Positions 21,055-38,370 of a stretch of DNA of 64,000 nt are shown here, piece by piece (within the stretch, counting starts at the first letter, position 1; each line of letters opens with the position of its first letter). The translations under genes and the position numbers were made by a program. Origin of the DNA: Deinococcus koreensis. GTDB lineage: Bacteria; Deinococcota; Deinococci; Deinococcales; Deinococcaceae. Below the pieces are notes generated by a model. It made no database searches and was not told the origin of the DNA. It worked only from the letters and a program-made list of their open reading frames with translations. The stretch is from NCBI RefSeq assembly GCF_002901445.1, contig NZ_PPPD01000001.1:2424501-2488500 (forward strand), in the 5' to 3' direction.

Positions 21055-21080
21055 GGCGCCGCAGGCGCCAGAGGTGCCTT

Positions 21081-22379
<1,299 letters not shown>

Positions 22380-22390
22380 GCAGGGCGACG

Positions 22391-22480
22391 AGCTCTGAGC
22401 TCTGGGCTTTGAGGCGAGCACGGGCGTCAGCTCCAGCAGAAGCATGTTTTGTTCAGAGCTCACAGCTCAGAGCCCAAAGC
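22391..22480 (+). repeat. Heptad-repeat hairpin in nuoD-nuoE spacer
   Basis: 5' arm CTGAGCT/CTGGGCT heptads (22391-22413). 3' arm CAGAGCTCACAGCTCAGAGC (22453 on). They are complementary at about 20 of 24 positions. Confidence 0.75.
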
Positions 22481-22521
22481 CCTCTCCAGCACAGCCATCT
22501 CAATCAAGGAGCACGGCCACT

Positions 22522-23132
22522 TTGACCTACTTCGCAGACAAACACCCCCTCGTGGCGGACATCTTCTCCCGCTACCCGGACTCGCCGCAGGGCCGCCGCT
22601 CTGCGCTGATGCCGCTGCTGCGGGAAGTGCAGGACGCCGAGGGCTTCGTGTCCGAGACGCGCATGGCCGAGATCGCCGCGCTGTGCGGCACGACCGCCAC
22701 CGAAGTCAGAAGCGTCATGAGCTTCTATTCCACGTACCACACGGTACCGACCGGCCGCTATCACCTGCAGGTCTGCTCCACGCTGATGTGCGCGCTGGCG
22801 GGCTCGGACGAGCTGTGGGACGAACTCGTGACCCAGCTCGACGTGCAGCCCGGCGAGGTCACGCCCGACGGCCGCTTCTCCGTGCAGAAGGTCGAGTGCC
22901 TGGGCTCCTGCGGCACCGCGCCCATGATGCAGATCAACGACGACGGGTACTACGAGAATGTCGGCCCCAGCAAGTGCGCGCGGATTCTGGCGGAGCTGCG
23001 TTCCGACCGTCAGCCGCTGCCCGACAACCCCGTCCCGGTGACCGTAACCGCCGACGGGCGCCAGTCGCTCGCCAGTGGGGAAGTCGTGGGCGCCAGCGTG
23101 ACTGGCCTGCATCAGCTCCCCGGAGGTCAGGC

Positions 23133-23136
<4 letters not shown>
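22522..23136 (+). CDS. nuoE: NADH-quinone oxidoreductase subunit E
   Basis: 204 aa. The 24-kDa-type subunit with the [2Fe-2S] cluster N1a. Ligands are CSTLMC (C-x4-C) and CLGSC (C-x3-C) in a thioredoxin-like fold. The start is TTG 22522, with AAGGAG (22506-22511) 10 nt before; an ATG at 22444 would translate the repeat spacer. The C-terminal tail of about 45 residues after the fold is not usual. Its stop overlaps nuoF. Confidence 0.94.
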
Positions 23137-24476
<1,340 letters not shown>

Positions 24477-24481
24477 CAGGC

Positions 24482-24580
24482 AGCTCTGAGCTCTGGGCTC
24501 TGGGCTGTGAGCAACTGCGCCGCCGCATCTCTTCGTACCCCTGTCTTTCCTCAGAGCTCAGAGCTCAGAGCTCACAGCCC
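24482..24580 (+). repeat. Heptad-repeat hairpin in nuoF-nuoG spacer
   Basis: 5' arm 24482-24511 (CTGAGCT/CTGGGCT/CTGTGAG heptads). 3' arm 24551-24580 (three TCAGAGC then TCACAGC). Strongly complementary. Confidence 0.8.
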
Positions 24581-24597
24581 ACTGTTGGAGGCCATTC

Positions 24598-26762
<2,165 letters not shown>

Positions 26763-26763
<1 letters not shown>

Positions 26764-27938
26764 TGCCCGACTGGCTGATCGCTCTGCTGATTACCCTGCT
26801 CAAGGCCGTGCTGGTCACGCTGGCGCTGCTGACCACCTTCGCGTACATGACGCTGGTCGAGCGCCGGTTGCTGGGACGCATGCAGCTGCGTCCGGGGCCG
26901 AACCGCGTGGGGCCGATGGGGCTGCTGCAACCCGCCGCCGACGCTATCAAGTCCATCTTCAAGGAAGACCTGAACGTCACGCTGGCCGACCGGCTGGTGT
27001 ACACGCTGGCGCCCATCGTGGCGATCGGCATGGCGCTGACCGCCTTCGGGGGCATCCCGGCGGGGCCGGCAGGCAGCCTGTTCGGGGCCGACCCCTGGGT
27101 CTACAACCTCGACGCGGGCATCCTGGCGCTGCTGGCCCTGACCTCCATGGGTGTGTACGGCATCTTCCTGGGCGGCTGGGCCTCGGGCTCCAAGTACCCG
27201 ATCCTGGGCGGCCTGAGAAGCAGCGCGCAGATGATCTCCTACGAACTGGGCATGGGCCTGAGTATCCTTGGCCTGCTGATGCTGGTGGGCACCACGTCCT
27301 TCCAGGGCATCGTGGGCTGGCAGGCGGGCAACGGCTGGCTGATCCTCTTCCAGTCGCTGGGCTTCGCCCTGTTCCTGATCTCGTCCTTCGCCGAGACGAA
27401 CCGCACGCCGTTTGACCTTCCAGAAGCCGAGCAGGAGATCGTGGCGGGCTACCTCACCGAGTACTCCGCGATCAAATGGGCGCTGTTCCAGATGGCCGAG
27501 TACGTCAACATGATCACCGCCTCGGCCATCATGAGCACGCTGTTCTTCGGCGGCTGGAAGGGGCCGCAGTTCCTGAACGGCCTGATCCCCGGCATCAGTG
27601 ACTGGCCGATCGTGTGGCTGGTCGCCAAGATCGCCTTCTTCCTGTTCCTGTTCATCTGGGTGCGCGCCACGCTGCCCCGGCTGCGCTACGACCAGCTCAT
27701 GCGCTTCGGCTGGAAGCTGCTGCTGCCGCTCGCCCTGGCGAACACCATGCTCACCGCCGCCTTCCTGGCCTTCCGCGGACAGGGCGGCCTGTGGTTCCTG
27801 GCGATCCTCAGTCTGGCGGGTCTGGTCGCGCTGCTGATCATGAGCGACCGCGTGCGCGTCCTCTGGAACACCCCGACCATCCGCCGCGAGGACGACTCCA
27901 TGCGGCCCGCCCTGCCCCGGCCGACGGGAGGGGACTGA
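26763..27938 (+). CDS. nuoH: NADH-quinone oxidoreductase subunit H
   Basis: 391 aa, about eight helices. Membrane subunit next to the quinone cavity. Signatures are [21 protein letters not shown], with [13 protein letters not shown] after it, and [23 protein letters not shown] in the cytoplasmic loop. The tail after the last helix is short and basic. Its ATG overlaps the nuoG stop by one base. Confidence 0.97.
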
Positions 27939-27946
27939 TGAGGGGC

Positions 27947-28032
27947 GCAGATGGCCGATGGCAGATGGCAGATGGCCAGAAACCAGCGCCCTCGTTGCTC
28001 ATCCCTCATCCCTCACTCCTCGTTCCTCACCC
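27947..28032 (+). repeat. Heptad repeats in nuoH-nuoI spacer
   Basis: 5' block 27947-27976 (GGCAGAT-type). 3' block 27998-28032 (CTCATCC, CTCATCC, CTCACTC, CTCGTTC, CTCACCC). The two blocks belong to different heptad families and pair only partly. Confidence 0.75.
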
Positions 28033-28049
28033 CCTTCTAGGAGGCTCAT

Positions 28050-28586
28050 ATGGGCGTGCTTGAAATCGCCAAGGGCATGGGCCTGACGCTGGGCAAACTG
28101 TTCCAGAAACCGATCACGGTCAGCTATCCCGAGCAGCGGGCTACCCTGCAGCCGCGCTTCCGGGGGCGGCACATCCTCACGCGGCATCCCGGCACCAATC
28201 TTGAGAAGTGCATCGGCTGTTCGCTGTGTGCCGCCGCGTGCCCGGCCTACGCCATCTATGTGGAGGCGGCCGAGAACGATCCCCTGAGCCCCACCAGCCC
28301 CGGCGAGCGCTACGCCAAGGTCTACGAGATCAACATGCTGCGCTGCATCTTCTGCGGCATGTGCGAGGAGGCCTGCCCGACCGGCGCGGTGGTGATGGGC
28401 AACGAGTTCGAGATGGCCGACTACCGCTACGGCGACTTCGTGTACGCCAAGGAGGACATGCTGGTCGGCGTCGAGGGCAGCCTGCCCCAGCGCCGCGAGG
28501 CCGCCCGCACCGGCAAGCCCGTGCGCCTGGGCTTTCAGGTCGAGGGCGGCGTCCGGGCGGAACTGGAAGGGGTGGAGTACAAGTGA
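28050..28586 (+). CDS. nuoI: NADH-quinone oxidoreductase subunit I
   Basis: 178 aa. Two 8Fe-ferredoxin-type [4Fe-4S] motifs, [12 protein letters not shown] and [12 protein letters not shown], form clusters N6a and N6b that lead to N2. The amphipathic N-terminal helix before QPRFRGRH docks it to the membrane arm. AGGAGG 6 nt before the ATG is the strongest Shine-Dalgarno in the operon. Confidence 0.97.
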   Translation: MGVLEIAKGMGLTLGKLFQKPITVSYPEQRATLQPRFRGRHILTRHPGTNLEKCIGCSLCAAACPAYAIYVEAAENDPLSPTSPGERYAKVYEINMLRCIFCGMCEEACPTGAVVMGNEFEMADYRYGDFVYAKEDMLVGVEGSLPQRREAARTGKPVRLGFQVEGGVRAELEGVEYK

Positions 28587-28587
28587 A

Positions 28588-28678
28588 GGCAGATGGCAGA
28601 TGGCAAACGGCAGATGGCAAACAGCACAGCACCACTGACCCCTCTTTTTCACAGCTCACAGCTCACAGCTCACAGCCC
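28588..28678 (+). repeat. Heptad repeats in nuoI-nuoJ spacer
   Basis: 5' block 28588-28619 (GGCAGAT/GGCAAAC heptads). 3' block 28650-28676 (three AGCTCAC then AGCCCGT). The arms come from two different heptad families and cannot form the long stem seen in the A-B or C-D spacers. Confidence 0.75.
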
Positions 28679-28698
28679 GTCACCCCAGGTGCCCGCCC

Positions 28699-29292
28699 AT
28701 GATGCTCGCCTTCATCCTCCTGGGCGCCCTGGCGCTGGTCGGCGGGGTCATCACCATCGCGGCCCGGAACGCGGTGCACGCCTCGCTGGGGCTGGTGGGC
28801 ACGCTGCTGTGCGTGGCGGGACTGTTCGCCACCATGAGCGCGTCGTTCCTGGCCGCGGTGCAAGTGATCGTGTACGCCGGGGCGATCATGGTGCTCTTTC
28901 TCTTCGTGATCATGCTGCTCAACGCCAATTCGCCCATCACGGGCGCCGACCCGGTGCCCTACGTGCGCGAGCTGGCCGGGATCGGCGGCACCGTGTTGGC
29001 GGGGGCGTTCGTCGTGCTGGCCTTTACCTTCAAAGACCCGCGCCCGCTGGCCGAGGGCGTGCAGGGCGTGCGGGACGGCACCGCCATGGTCATGGGGGAG
29101 ACCCTGCTGACCCGTTTCCTGCTGCCCTTCGAGGCGGTGAGCATCCTGCTGCTGGTCGCCATCGTGGGGGCGGTGGCGCTGGTGCAGCGCCCGGCCGCCG
29201 AACCCGACGGCGTGCCCGATACCGAGGAGATCCTGATGCCGCCCACCCCCGCCCCCGTGTCACGGACGGCTGAGCGGGAGGTGCGTGCCTGA
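28699..29292 (+). CDS. nuoJ: NADH-quinone oxidoreductase subunit J
   Basis: 197 aa, five helices. Contains [25 protein letters not shown], the helix-3 region with the pi-bulge Tyr/Gly-Ala in the family. The cytoplasmic tail is longer than usual, with [26 protein letters not shown] is 10 nt before the ATG. The stop overlaps the nuoK ATG by one base. Confidence 0.95.
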   Translation: MMLAFILLGALALVGGVITIAARNAVHASLGLVGTLLCVAGLFATMSASFLAAVQVIVYAGAIMVLFLFVIMLLNANSPITGADPVPYVRELAGIGGTVLAGAFVVLAFTFKDPRPLAEGVQGVRDGTAMVMGETLLTRFLLPFEAVSILLLVAIVGAVALVQRPAAEPDGVPDTEEILMPPTPAPVSRTAEREVRA

Positions 29293-29594
29293 TGGTGCCC
29301 ACCTCCAGTTATCTGGCCCTCTCGGGGATTCTGTTCGCGCTGGGCATGATCGGCGTGCTGACCCGCCGCACCGCGATCATGATCTTCTTGTCCGTGGAAC
29401 TGATGCTGAACGCCGCGAACCTGGCCCTGGTGGCCTTCGCGCGGGCCTGGGGCGACCCCACCGGGCAGACGGCCGTGTTTATCGTGATGACCCTGGCCGC
29501 CGCCGAGGTGGCGATCGGCCTGGCGATCATCGTCGCCATCTTCCGCAAACGCGAGACCACCAACGTGGACGACCTCGCGGGCATGAAAGGCTGA
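29292..29594 (+). CDS. nuoK: NADH-quinone oxidoreductase subunit K
   Basis: 100 aa, three helices, MrpC-like. Conserved glutamates occur in [15 protein letters not shown] and in [11 protein letters not shown]; these are proton-channel residues in the family. Abuts nuoL with no gap. Confidence 0.97.
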   Translation: MVPTSSYLALSGILFALGMIGVLTRRTAIMIFLSVELMLNAANLALVAFARAWGDPTGQTAVFIVMTLAAAEVAIGLAIIVAIFRKRETTNVDDLAGMKG

Positions 29595-31529
<1,935 letters not shown>

Positions 31530-31653
31530 GCGGCCGTCCACTCCACTGCGCCGCCGCCGGGAAGGCGCCGCCGTCGGCTCCATTCCGTAGACGGCCGCTT
31601 CTCTCCTTCTCCTTCCAGTCGGGTGTCACGACCCCAGTCGGGGCCGCGACACC
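31530..31653 (+). repeat. Inverted repeats in nuoL-nuoM spacer
   Basis: GCGGCCGTC (31530-31538) / GACGGCCGC (31590-31598) is a perfect 9-bp pair. A second hairpin, GGTGTC (31622-31627) to GACACC (31648-31653), with inner CCCC/GGGG, ends directly against the nuoM Shine-Dalgarno GGAG. No heptads are present, unlike the six other long spacers. Confidence 0.65.
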
Positions 31654-31662
31654 GGAGCGCCT

Positions 31663-33114
<1,452 letters not shown>

Positions 33115-33115
33115 G

Positions 33116-34639
33116 ATGCCCACACCTGAGATGCTGAGCGTTCCCACGGGAACCAACCTCTATTCCTTCGGCGCCCTCTTTCCCATCCTGGCGGTGCTGC
33201 TCGGGGCGCTGAGCAGCACCCTGCTGGGCTTCTGGGTCAGCCGCCGCACCCTCACCTACATGAACCTGGGCTGGCTGGTGATCTCGGCCGCCTGGATGAT
33301 GGGGCTGTGGAACCAGGGCCGCCAGGCGTTTACCCACACCATCCGGCTGCCCGACGGCCAGAGCCTGATCACCGCCTCGCTGCAGGCCGATAACCCCGCG
33401 CTGCTGCTGGGGCTGGTGATCATCGTGGGCAGCGTCATGACCCTGCTGGTGTCGCTGGACACCGCCTGGCGCGCCCGGATTTCGTTCCCCGAGTTCGACG
33501 CCATGCTCATGTACGCCATCACGGGCGGCCTGCTGATGGCCTTCTCCGGCGACCTGATCGTCATGCTGATCGGCCTGGAGATCATGAGCCTGTCGGGCTA
33601 CGTGCTCGCCACCCTGCAGGACTCGCGCCGCGCCGAGGAGGCCGGTCTGAAGTACTTCCTGCTGGGCGCGGTGGGCTCGGCCATCCTGATCTACGGCATC
33701 GCCTTCGTGTACGGCGCCACCGGTTCGCTGAACTACGCCGAGATCTCGCTGCGGGTGGCCTCGGTTGATGGGCTGCAACCCCAGAACGTGGGCATCCTGG
33801 TCGGCGGGGCGCTGCTGGTGCTGGCGGGCTTCGCATTCAAGATCGCGCTGGTGCCCTTCCACCAGTGGACGCCGGACGTGTATTCCGGCGCCCCCACCTC
33901 CGTCAGCCTGTTCCTGAGCACGGTCGTGAAGGTCGCGGTCTTCGCGGGGATGCTGCGGGTCTTCTCGGGCGCCCTGGCCGACGCGCCGGGCTGGGCCAGC
34001 ACCCTGCAGATCCTGACCGCCGCCACCCTCATCATCGGCAACACGGCGGCGCTGCTGCAGGCCAACTTCAAGCGCATGCTGGCCTACTCGGCGGTGGCCC
34101 ACACCGGCTTCCTGGCGATGGCCCTGCTGGGCACCCCGGCCACCGGCGGCGCCGCCCTGACCTACTACCTGCTGGTCTACACGCTGATGACGGCCGCCGC
34201 GCTGGCCATCGTGGCCGCCCTGCAGCGCACGGAGGCCGGCATGGAGGTCAGCGACCTGCGCGGCCTGTATTACCGCCACCCCGGCTACGCGGTCGCGCTG
34301 GCGATCTGCCTGGCCTCGCTGGCGGGGCTGCCGCCGTTTGCGGGCTTCTTCGGCAAGTATCTGGCCTTCCAGGCGGCCTTCCAGAACGGCTACGTGTGGC
34401 TCAGCGTGCTGGCGGCCGTCACGAGCGTGGCCGCGCTGATCTACTACCTGCGGCCCGGCATGCTGATGTTCATGCCGGACCGCACGCCGGCGCGCGAATA
34501 CGCGAACGGCCAGCGGCCCCCGACCACCCTGGCCGTGGGTCTGGGCGTGGCGGGCGTGACCCTGCTGGGGATCCTGCCCAACCTGTGGTACGGCTGGTTG
34601 GGCAACCCCGCCATCTGGCAACTGCTCGCCGGGCGGTAG
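33116..34639 (+). CDS. nuoN: NADH-quinone oxidoreductase subunit N
   Basis: 507 aa, the third antiporter-like subunit and last gene of the operon. LIVMLIGLEIMSLSGYVLATL carries the helix-5 Glu; FKIALVPFHQWTPDVYSGAPTSVSLFLS is the helix-7/8 signature; FKRMLAYSAVAHTGFLAM holds the channel Lys. ATG starts 1 nt after the nuoM stop. A palindrome lies 32 nt downstream. Confidence 0.97.
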   Translation: MPTPEMLSVPTGTNLYSFGALFPILAVLLGALSSTLLGFWVSRRTLTYMNLGWLVISAAWMMGLWNQGRQAFTHTIRLPDGQSLITASLQADNPALLLGLVIIVGSVMTLLVSLDTAWRARISFPEFDAMLMYAITGGLLMAFSGDLIVMLIGLEIMSLSGYVLATLQDSRRAEEAGLKYFLLGAVGSAILIYGIAFVYGATGSLNYAEISLRVASVDGLQPQNVGILVGGALLVLAGFAFKIALVPFHQWTPDVYSGAPTSVSLFLSTVVKVAVFAGMLRVFSGALADAPGWASTLQILTAATLIIGNTAALLQANFKRMLAYSAVAHTGFLAMALLGTPATGGAALTYYLLVYTLMTAAALAIVAALQRTEAGMEVSDLRGLYYRHPGYAVALAICLASLAGLPPFAGFFGKYLAFQAAFQNGYVWLSVLAAVTSVAALIYYLRPGMLMFMPDRTPAREYANGQRPPTTLAVGLGVAGVTLLGILPNLWYGWLGNPAIWQLLAGR

Positions 34640-34671
34640 GGGAGAGCCCAGGTACAGACCAACAGACCATA

Positions 34672-34705
34672 GAGCAGGCCGCCCGGTGGGTGGGGCGGCC
34701 TGCTC
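34672..34705. terminator. Palindromic terminator-like element after nuoN
   Basis: Perfect 12-bp stem GAGCAGGCCGCC / GGCGGCCTGCTC with loop CGGTGGGTGG. No T-run. A near-identical core recurs at 39333-39358. Confidence 0.6.
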
Positions 34706-34767
34706 CTGCTGGCCCCGATGGGCGCTGCCCTGAACTTTTGCTCCCGATCCCGACACTCACCGGGTAG

Positions 34768-35334
34768 ATGACGATATTCATAGGCATGGACGCGCCGCCC
34801 GGTTCCCTCACTCTGCGGGACACGGCGCCCCCCGGGGACGACCTCGCCCACCTGCGGCGGGTGCAGGCCGGCGATCAGGGCGCGCTGCGGGCCCTCTACG
34901 ACGCGCATCACGCTGGGCTCTACCGCTTCCTGCGCGCCTCCCTGGGCCGTGAGGATGCCGAGGAAGTCCTGCAGGACGTCTTCGTGACGGCCTGGCAGCG
35001 GGCGGGCACCTTCCGGGGGGCCTCGACCGTGAGCACCTGGCTCTACGGCATCGCGCGCAACCACGCCCGCAACCGCTCACGGCAGGTCAAGGTCACCTGG
35101 GAACTGCAGGAGTCCGACGCCCTGCACAGCCCCGAGCAGCTCGACTTCCTGGCGGCCCTGCAGGCAGTCAGGAGACTGCCGACGAAAGAACGCGAGGTCG
35201 TCGAACTCGTCTCGCTGGGTGAGCTGAGCCTGCAGGAGGCCGCGCAGGTGCTGGGCGTGCCGCTGGGCACCGTGAAAAGCCGCCAGCACGCTGCACGAGC
35301 GAAGCTGCGCGCCGAGCTGGGAGGCACCCCATGA
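34768..35334 (+). CDS. ECF-family RNA polymerase sigma factor
   Basis: 188 aa. Sigma region 2 covers about 30-100 (ALRALYDAHHAGLYRFLRAS, DAEEVLQDVFVTAWQRAGTF, STWLYGIARNHARNRSR). Region 4 covers about 125-185 (LPTKEREVVELVSLGELSLQEAAQVLGVPLGTVKSR). Regions 1 and 3 are absent, as expected for ECF sigma factors. It redirects RNA polymerase to a small regulon, probably including its own operon. ATG 34768 or 34786 could be the start. A GAACTT/CGAC pair near 34732-34755 might be an autoregulated promoter but is weak. The stop overlaps the next gene (ATGA). Confidence 0.9.
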   Translation: MTIFIGMDAPPGSLTLRDTAPPGDDLAHLRRVQAGDQGALRALYDAHHAGLYRFLRASLGREDAEEVLQDVFVTAWQRAGTFRGASTVSTWLYGIARNHARNRSRQVKVTWELQESDALHSPEQLDFLAALQAVRRLPTKEREVVELVSLGELSLQEAAQVLGVPLGTVKSRQHAARAKLRAELGGTP

Positions 35335-36035
35335 ACCGGGATCCGCTGGACGTGTTGAAGACGGGCGACGGTGGGGGCGAGGTCTGGGCCGCCATCGAGC
35401 GCCGCATCGCTGAACCCACCCTGCCCCCCCTCCCGCTGGCCTCGCGGGTCTGCGTCGCCCTGGGCCTGGACGGCACCCCGGTCGAGGCCGCCCTGCGCGC
35501 TCCCCCAGCGGCCGCCCTGCTGGGTCTGGGCGCCGCCCTGACAGTGCTGGCGGGGGGGCTGATCGGTGGCCCGGCCTCGCAGCCGCTGCTGCTCCTGGGG
35601 CCGCTGCTGGCCGGACTGGCGGGCGGGGTGGCGGTGTACTCCTCGCTCGACCCGGCCTATGAACTCACGCGCGCCTCGGGGAACGCTTCCCTGCTGGTGC
35701 TGGCCCGGCAACTGCTGCTGTGGCTGCTCCTGGGCGGGCCGCTGCTGCTGGCCCTGCCCTGGCTGCCCCCCGGCTTCCTGGCCGCCTGGCTGCTGCCCTG
35801 CCTGCTGACCCACTCGCTGGCGCTGGCGGTCGGCCTTCCCTTCGGGGCGTACGCCGGCCTGGGCGCCGCCGCGCTGACCTGGGTCTGGCTGCTGCTGGAC
35901 TTCGCCTACCAGCACGGTGAACGCGCCACGCCGCCCCCGCCCTTCCCGGACAGCGCCGCGCAGGCCCTCCTGATCCTGCTGTGCCTGCTCGCCACCCTCG
36001 TCCTCGCCGGGCGCCATGCCAGGAGGCCCGCATGA
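35331..36035 (+). CDS. Polytopic membrane protein in anti-sigma position
   Basis: 234 aa, not recognised by family. A cytoplasmic N terminus of about 60 residues (EVWAAIERRIAEPTLPPLPLASRV) precedes six predicted helices between about 62 and 228. Its position directly after an ECF sigma gene with ATGA overlap, and a soluble head of sigma-binding size, suggest an anti-sigma factor. The zinc motif HxxxCxxC of ZAS anti-sigmas is absent. It could instead be a transporter component of the same operon. Confidence 0.65.
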   Translation: MNRDPLDVLKTGDGGGEVWAAIERRIAEPTLPPLPLASRVCVALGLDGTPVEAALRAPPAAALLGLGAALTVLAGGLIGGPASQPLLLLGPLLAGLAGGVAVYSSLDPAYELTRASGNASLLVLARQLLLWLLLGGPLLLALPWLPPGFLAAWLLPCLLTHSLALAVGLPFGAYAGLGAAALTWVWLLLDFAYQHGERATPPPPFPDSAAQALLILLCLLATLVLAGRHARRPA

Positions 36036-36859
36036 TCTCGCTGACGAACGTCACCCACCGCTATGGCCGGCACGTCGCCCTCCGGAATCTGACGCTCGAC
36101 CTGCCGGCGGGGGTCTCGGGCCTGCTGGGCCCCAACGGGGCGGGCAAGACCACCCTGCTGCGCGCCCTGGCGACCCTGCACCAGCCCCAGGACGGCGAGA
36201 TCCGCATCCTGGGCCTGAATCCCGCACGGGCCCCCGAGCGCCTGGCCCTGCGGCGCGTGCTGGGCTACCTGCCGCAGGACTTCACGCCCTACCCCACCTT
36301 CACGGCCTTCGAGTTCGTGGAGTACATCGCCATCCTCAAGGGCATGAAGCGCCCCGCCGAGCGCCGCACCCGCGTCCTGGAGGTGCTCGCCGGGGTCGGG
36401 CTGGAAGGGGTCGCCCACCGGCGGGCGGGGGGCTTCTCGGGCGGCATGCGGCGGCGGCTGGGCATCGCGCAGGCCATCGTGAACCGTCCCGAACTGCTGA
36501 TCGTGGACGAGCCGACCGCCGGCCTCGACCCGGCCGAGCGGGTGCGCTTCCGGCACCTGCTCGCCAGCACCGAGGCCCGCGTGGCGGTGATCTCCACCCA
36601 CATCGTCGAGGACGTCACCGCCGTCGCCCCGCAGGTGAGCGTGCTGCTGGGCGGCGAGCTGAAATACCAGGGATCGCCGCAGGGCCTCACGGACTACGCC
36701 CAGGGCCGGGTGTATGTGGGGAGTGACCTGTCGGGAACCGTCGTGCAGCTCACCGACGTCGGGCCACGGGTGCTCACGGCCGATCCCCTCCCCGGATTGA
36801 TCGCCTGTGCGCCCACCGTGGAGGAAGGCTATCTGGCGCTGGCCGGGAGGGGGGCGTGA
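36032..36859 (+). CDS. ABC transporter ATP-binding protein
   Basis: 275 aa. Complete ATPase: Walker A LLGPNGAGKTTLLRAL, Q-loop GYLPQDF, signature FSGGMRRRLGIAQA, Walker B LLIVDEPTAGLDP, and the H-loop ISTHIVED. It resembles the CcmA/drug-exporter (ABC-2) class. The ATG overlaps the previous stop (ATGA) and has AGGAGG 5 nt upstream. Powers the two following membrane proteins, substrate unknown. Confidence 0.93.
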   Translation: MISLTNVTHRYGRHVALRNLTLDLPAGVSGLLGPNGAGKTTLLRALATLHQPQDGEIRILGLNPARAPERLALRRVLGYLPQDFTPYPTFTAFEFVEYIAILKGMKRPAERRTRVLEVLAGVGLEGVAHRRAGGFSGGMRRRLGIAQAIVNRPELLIVDEPTAGLDPAERVRFRHLLASTEARVAVISTHIVEDVTAVAPQVSVLLGGELKYQGSPQGLTDYAQGRVYVGSDLSGTVVQLTDVGPRVLTADPLPGLIACAPTVEEGYLALAGRGA

Positions 36860-38370
36860 TCGCGGGCTGGCGGCTGCTGGCCCGCAGCCCGGTGCCCTGG
36901 GGCCTGCTGGCCCTGCTGCTGCTGTTTTCCGTGAATGGTGGCACCACTGCCCGCACGGTCAACGACGCCGTGGAGGGCCTGAACGAGCAGCTGGCCTGGA
37001 TCGGCCTGTGGGCGGCGCTGCTCGCGGCCCTGCTCGCCAGCCGGGATCGTGCCCCCGGCCTGGGGGACGTGGTGGGCAGCTCGCCGGTCAGCCGTGGGCG
37101 CTACGTGGTCGGTCAGGCCCTGGCGCTGCTGCCGCTCATCGGGGTCGCCGTGGTCGTCGCGGGCGTGGCGGTGTGGTGGCCCCACAAACCGGAGCTGACG
37201 ACCTTTCTGCCCCCCCGCCTGCTGCTCTCCCTGCTGCCCAGCCTGGCGGGGGCGGTGGTGCTCGCGTGGCTGGGGCTGGCCGTCGGGCACGCGCTGAAGG
37301 GGCCGCTGGTGTTCGTCGCCCCGGTGCTGCTGGCCCTGCTGATCTCGGCCTGGAGCCGCGCCCTGCCGCACACCCTGGGCTTTGCCCCGGAGGCGCGCTG
37401 CTCGGAACTGGTGGGCTGCCCCCCGCTGCCCTACGCCCTGCACGCCGGGTATCTGCTGGGGGTGGCCGTGTTGCTGCTGCTGCTGGCCGTTCGCGCCTCG
37501 CGGTGGTTGCCGCTGCATTCTCCTGCGAACCACACCCGGCTGTCCTGGGGAGTGGGCCTGGGGGTGGGCGTACTGGTCGCCCTCTCGATCACCCCACTGG
37601 CTCAGGCCGCGCAGCGCTATCCCCGCTGGGACTGGACGACCACGCCGCCGTGGCCGGCGGTGAGCTACGAGCGCCCGGATCTGCCGGTTGCACGGGTGCC
37701 GTCCGCTGCGTACGCCTGCACGTCCGGCGCCCCCCGCGTGTGTCTGCCCCACCCGTCGGCGGAGCTGGGCCAGCGACTGCAGGGGGCGCTCCGGACGCTG
37801 CACCAACTGCAGCCAAGCCTGACCCTCCCGGCCGTCACCACGTATCCGGATCTGAACTTCGCCTCCCCCGGTTCCCGCCTGCTGGGCGGCACGCTGTACC
37901 TCAGCGAGCGAAAGCTGCGGGACGCCGTGCCCTCCCGGGTCACCGAGCAGATCACACTGGGCGGCAAGACGACCAAGAGGATCACGGTGCTCCCCGACGA
38001 TCTGATGTTCCTGCAGGGCGTGGCGCTCCACGTCCTGCGGGGGACGCCGGTCTCTGGCCCACAGCCCCGGCGCTCGGCGGACGGCACGGTCACGCTGCGT
38101 GAGGACACGCCGGACGCGGCCGGCATCGTCCAGAAGTACGTGGCCTGGCTGTCCCTCCGGGGCGATCCCCGCTGGAATGTGGTGGGCCCCATGCTGACCG
38201 ACCAGCAGAGCCGGATCTTCTGGAACAGCCCGGGTCTGAGCGCCCTCTGGCAGCGCGGCGAGCAGATCGGCCACGACAAGCTCGCCCGGGCGCTGCTCGG
38301 CGCCGTCCAGAGCGGCAGGCTGCGTGGGCCGGCGAAGCAGGCGCGCACCTTCGCTCAGGAGGTGAAGTGA
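36856..38370 (+). CDS. ABC-2-type permease with large extracytoplasmic C-terminal domain
   Basis: 504 aa. The first about 255 residues hold six hydrophobic segments (VPWGLLALLLLF, IGLWAALLAALLAS, LLPLIGVAVVVAGVAVWW and others). The remaining 250 residues are hydrophilic with no further helix and probably face outside. The early motif SRDRAPGLGDVVGSSPVSRGRYVVGQ resembles the cytoplasmic loop of ABC-2 permeases. No substrate hint. GTG start overlaps the ATPase stop (GTGA). Confidence 0.75.
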   Translation: MIAGWRLLARSPVPWGLLALLLLFSVNGGTTARTVNDAVEGLNEQLAWIGLWAALLAALLASRDRAPGLGDVVGSSPVSRGRYVVGQALALLPLIGVAVVVAGVAVWWPHKPELTTFLPPRLLLSLLPSLAGAVVLAWLGLAVGHALKGPLVFVAPVLLALLISAWSRALPHTLGFAPEARCSELVGCPPLPYALHAGYLLGVAVLLLLLAVRASRWLPLHSPANHTRLSWGVGLGVGVLVALSITPLAQAAQRYPRWDWTTTPPWPAVSYERPDLPVARVPSAAYACTSGAPRVCLPHPSAELGQRLQGALRTLHQLQPSLTLPAVTTYPDLNFASPGSRLLGGTLYLSERKLRDAVPSRVTEQITLGGKTTKRITVLPDDLMFLQGVALHVLRGTPVSGPQPRRSADGTVTLREDTPDAAGIVQKYVAWLSLRGDPRWNVVGPMLTDQQSRIFWNSPGLSALWQRGEQIGHDKLARALLGAVQSGRLRGPAKQARTFAQEVK

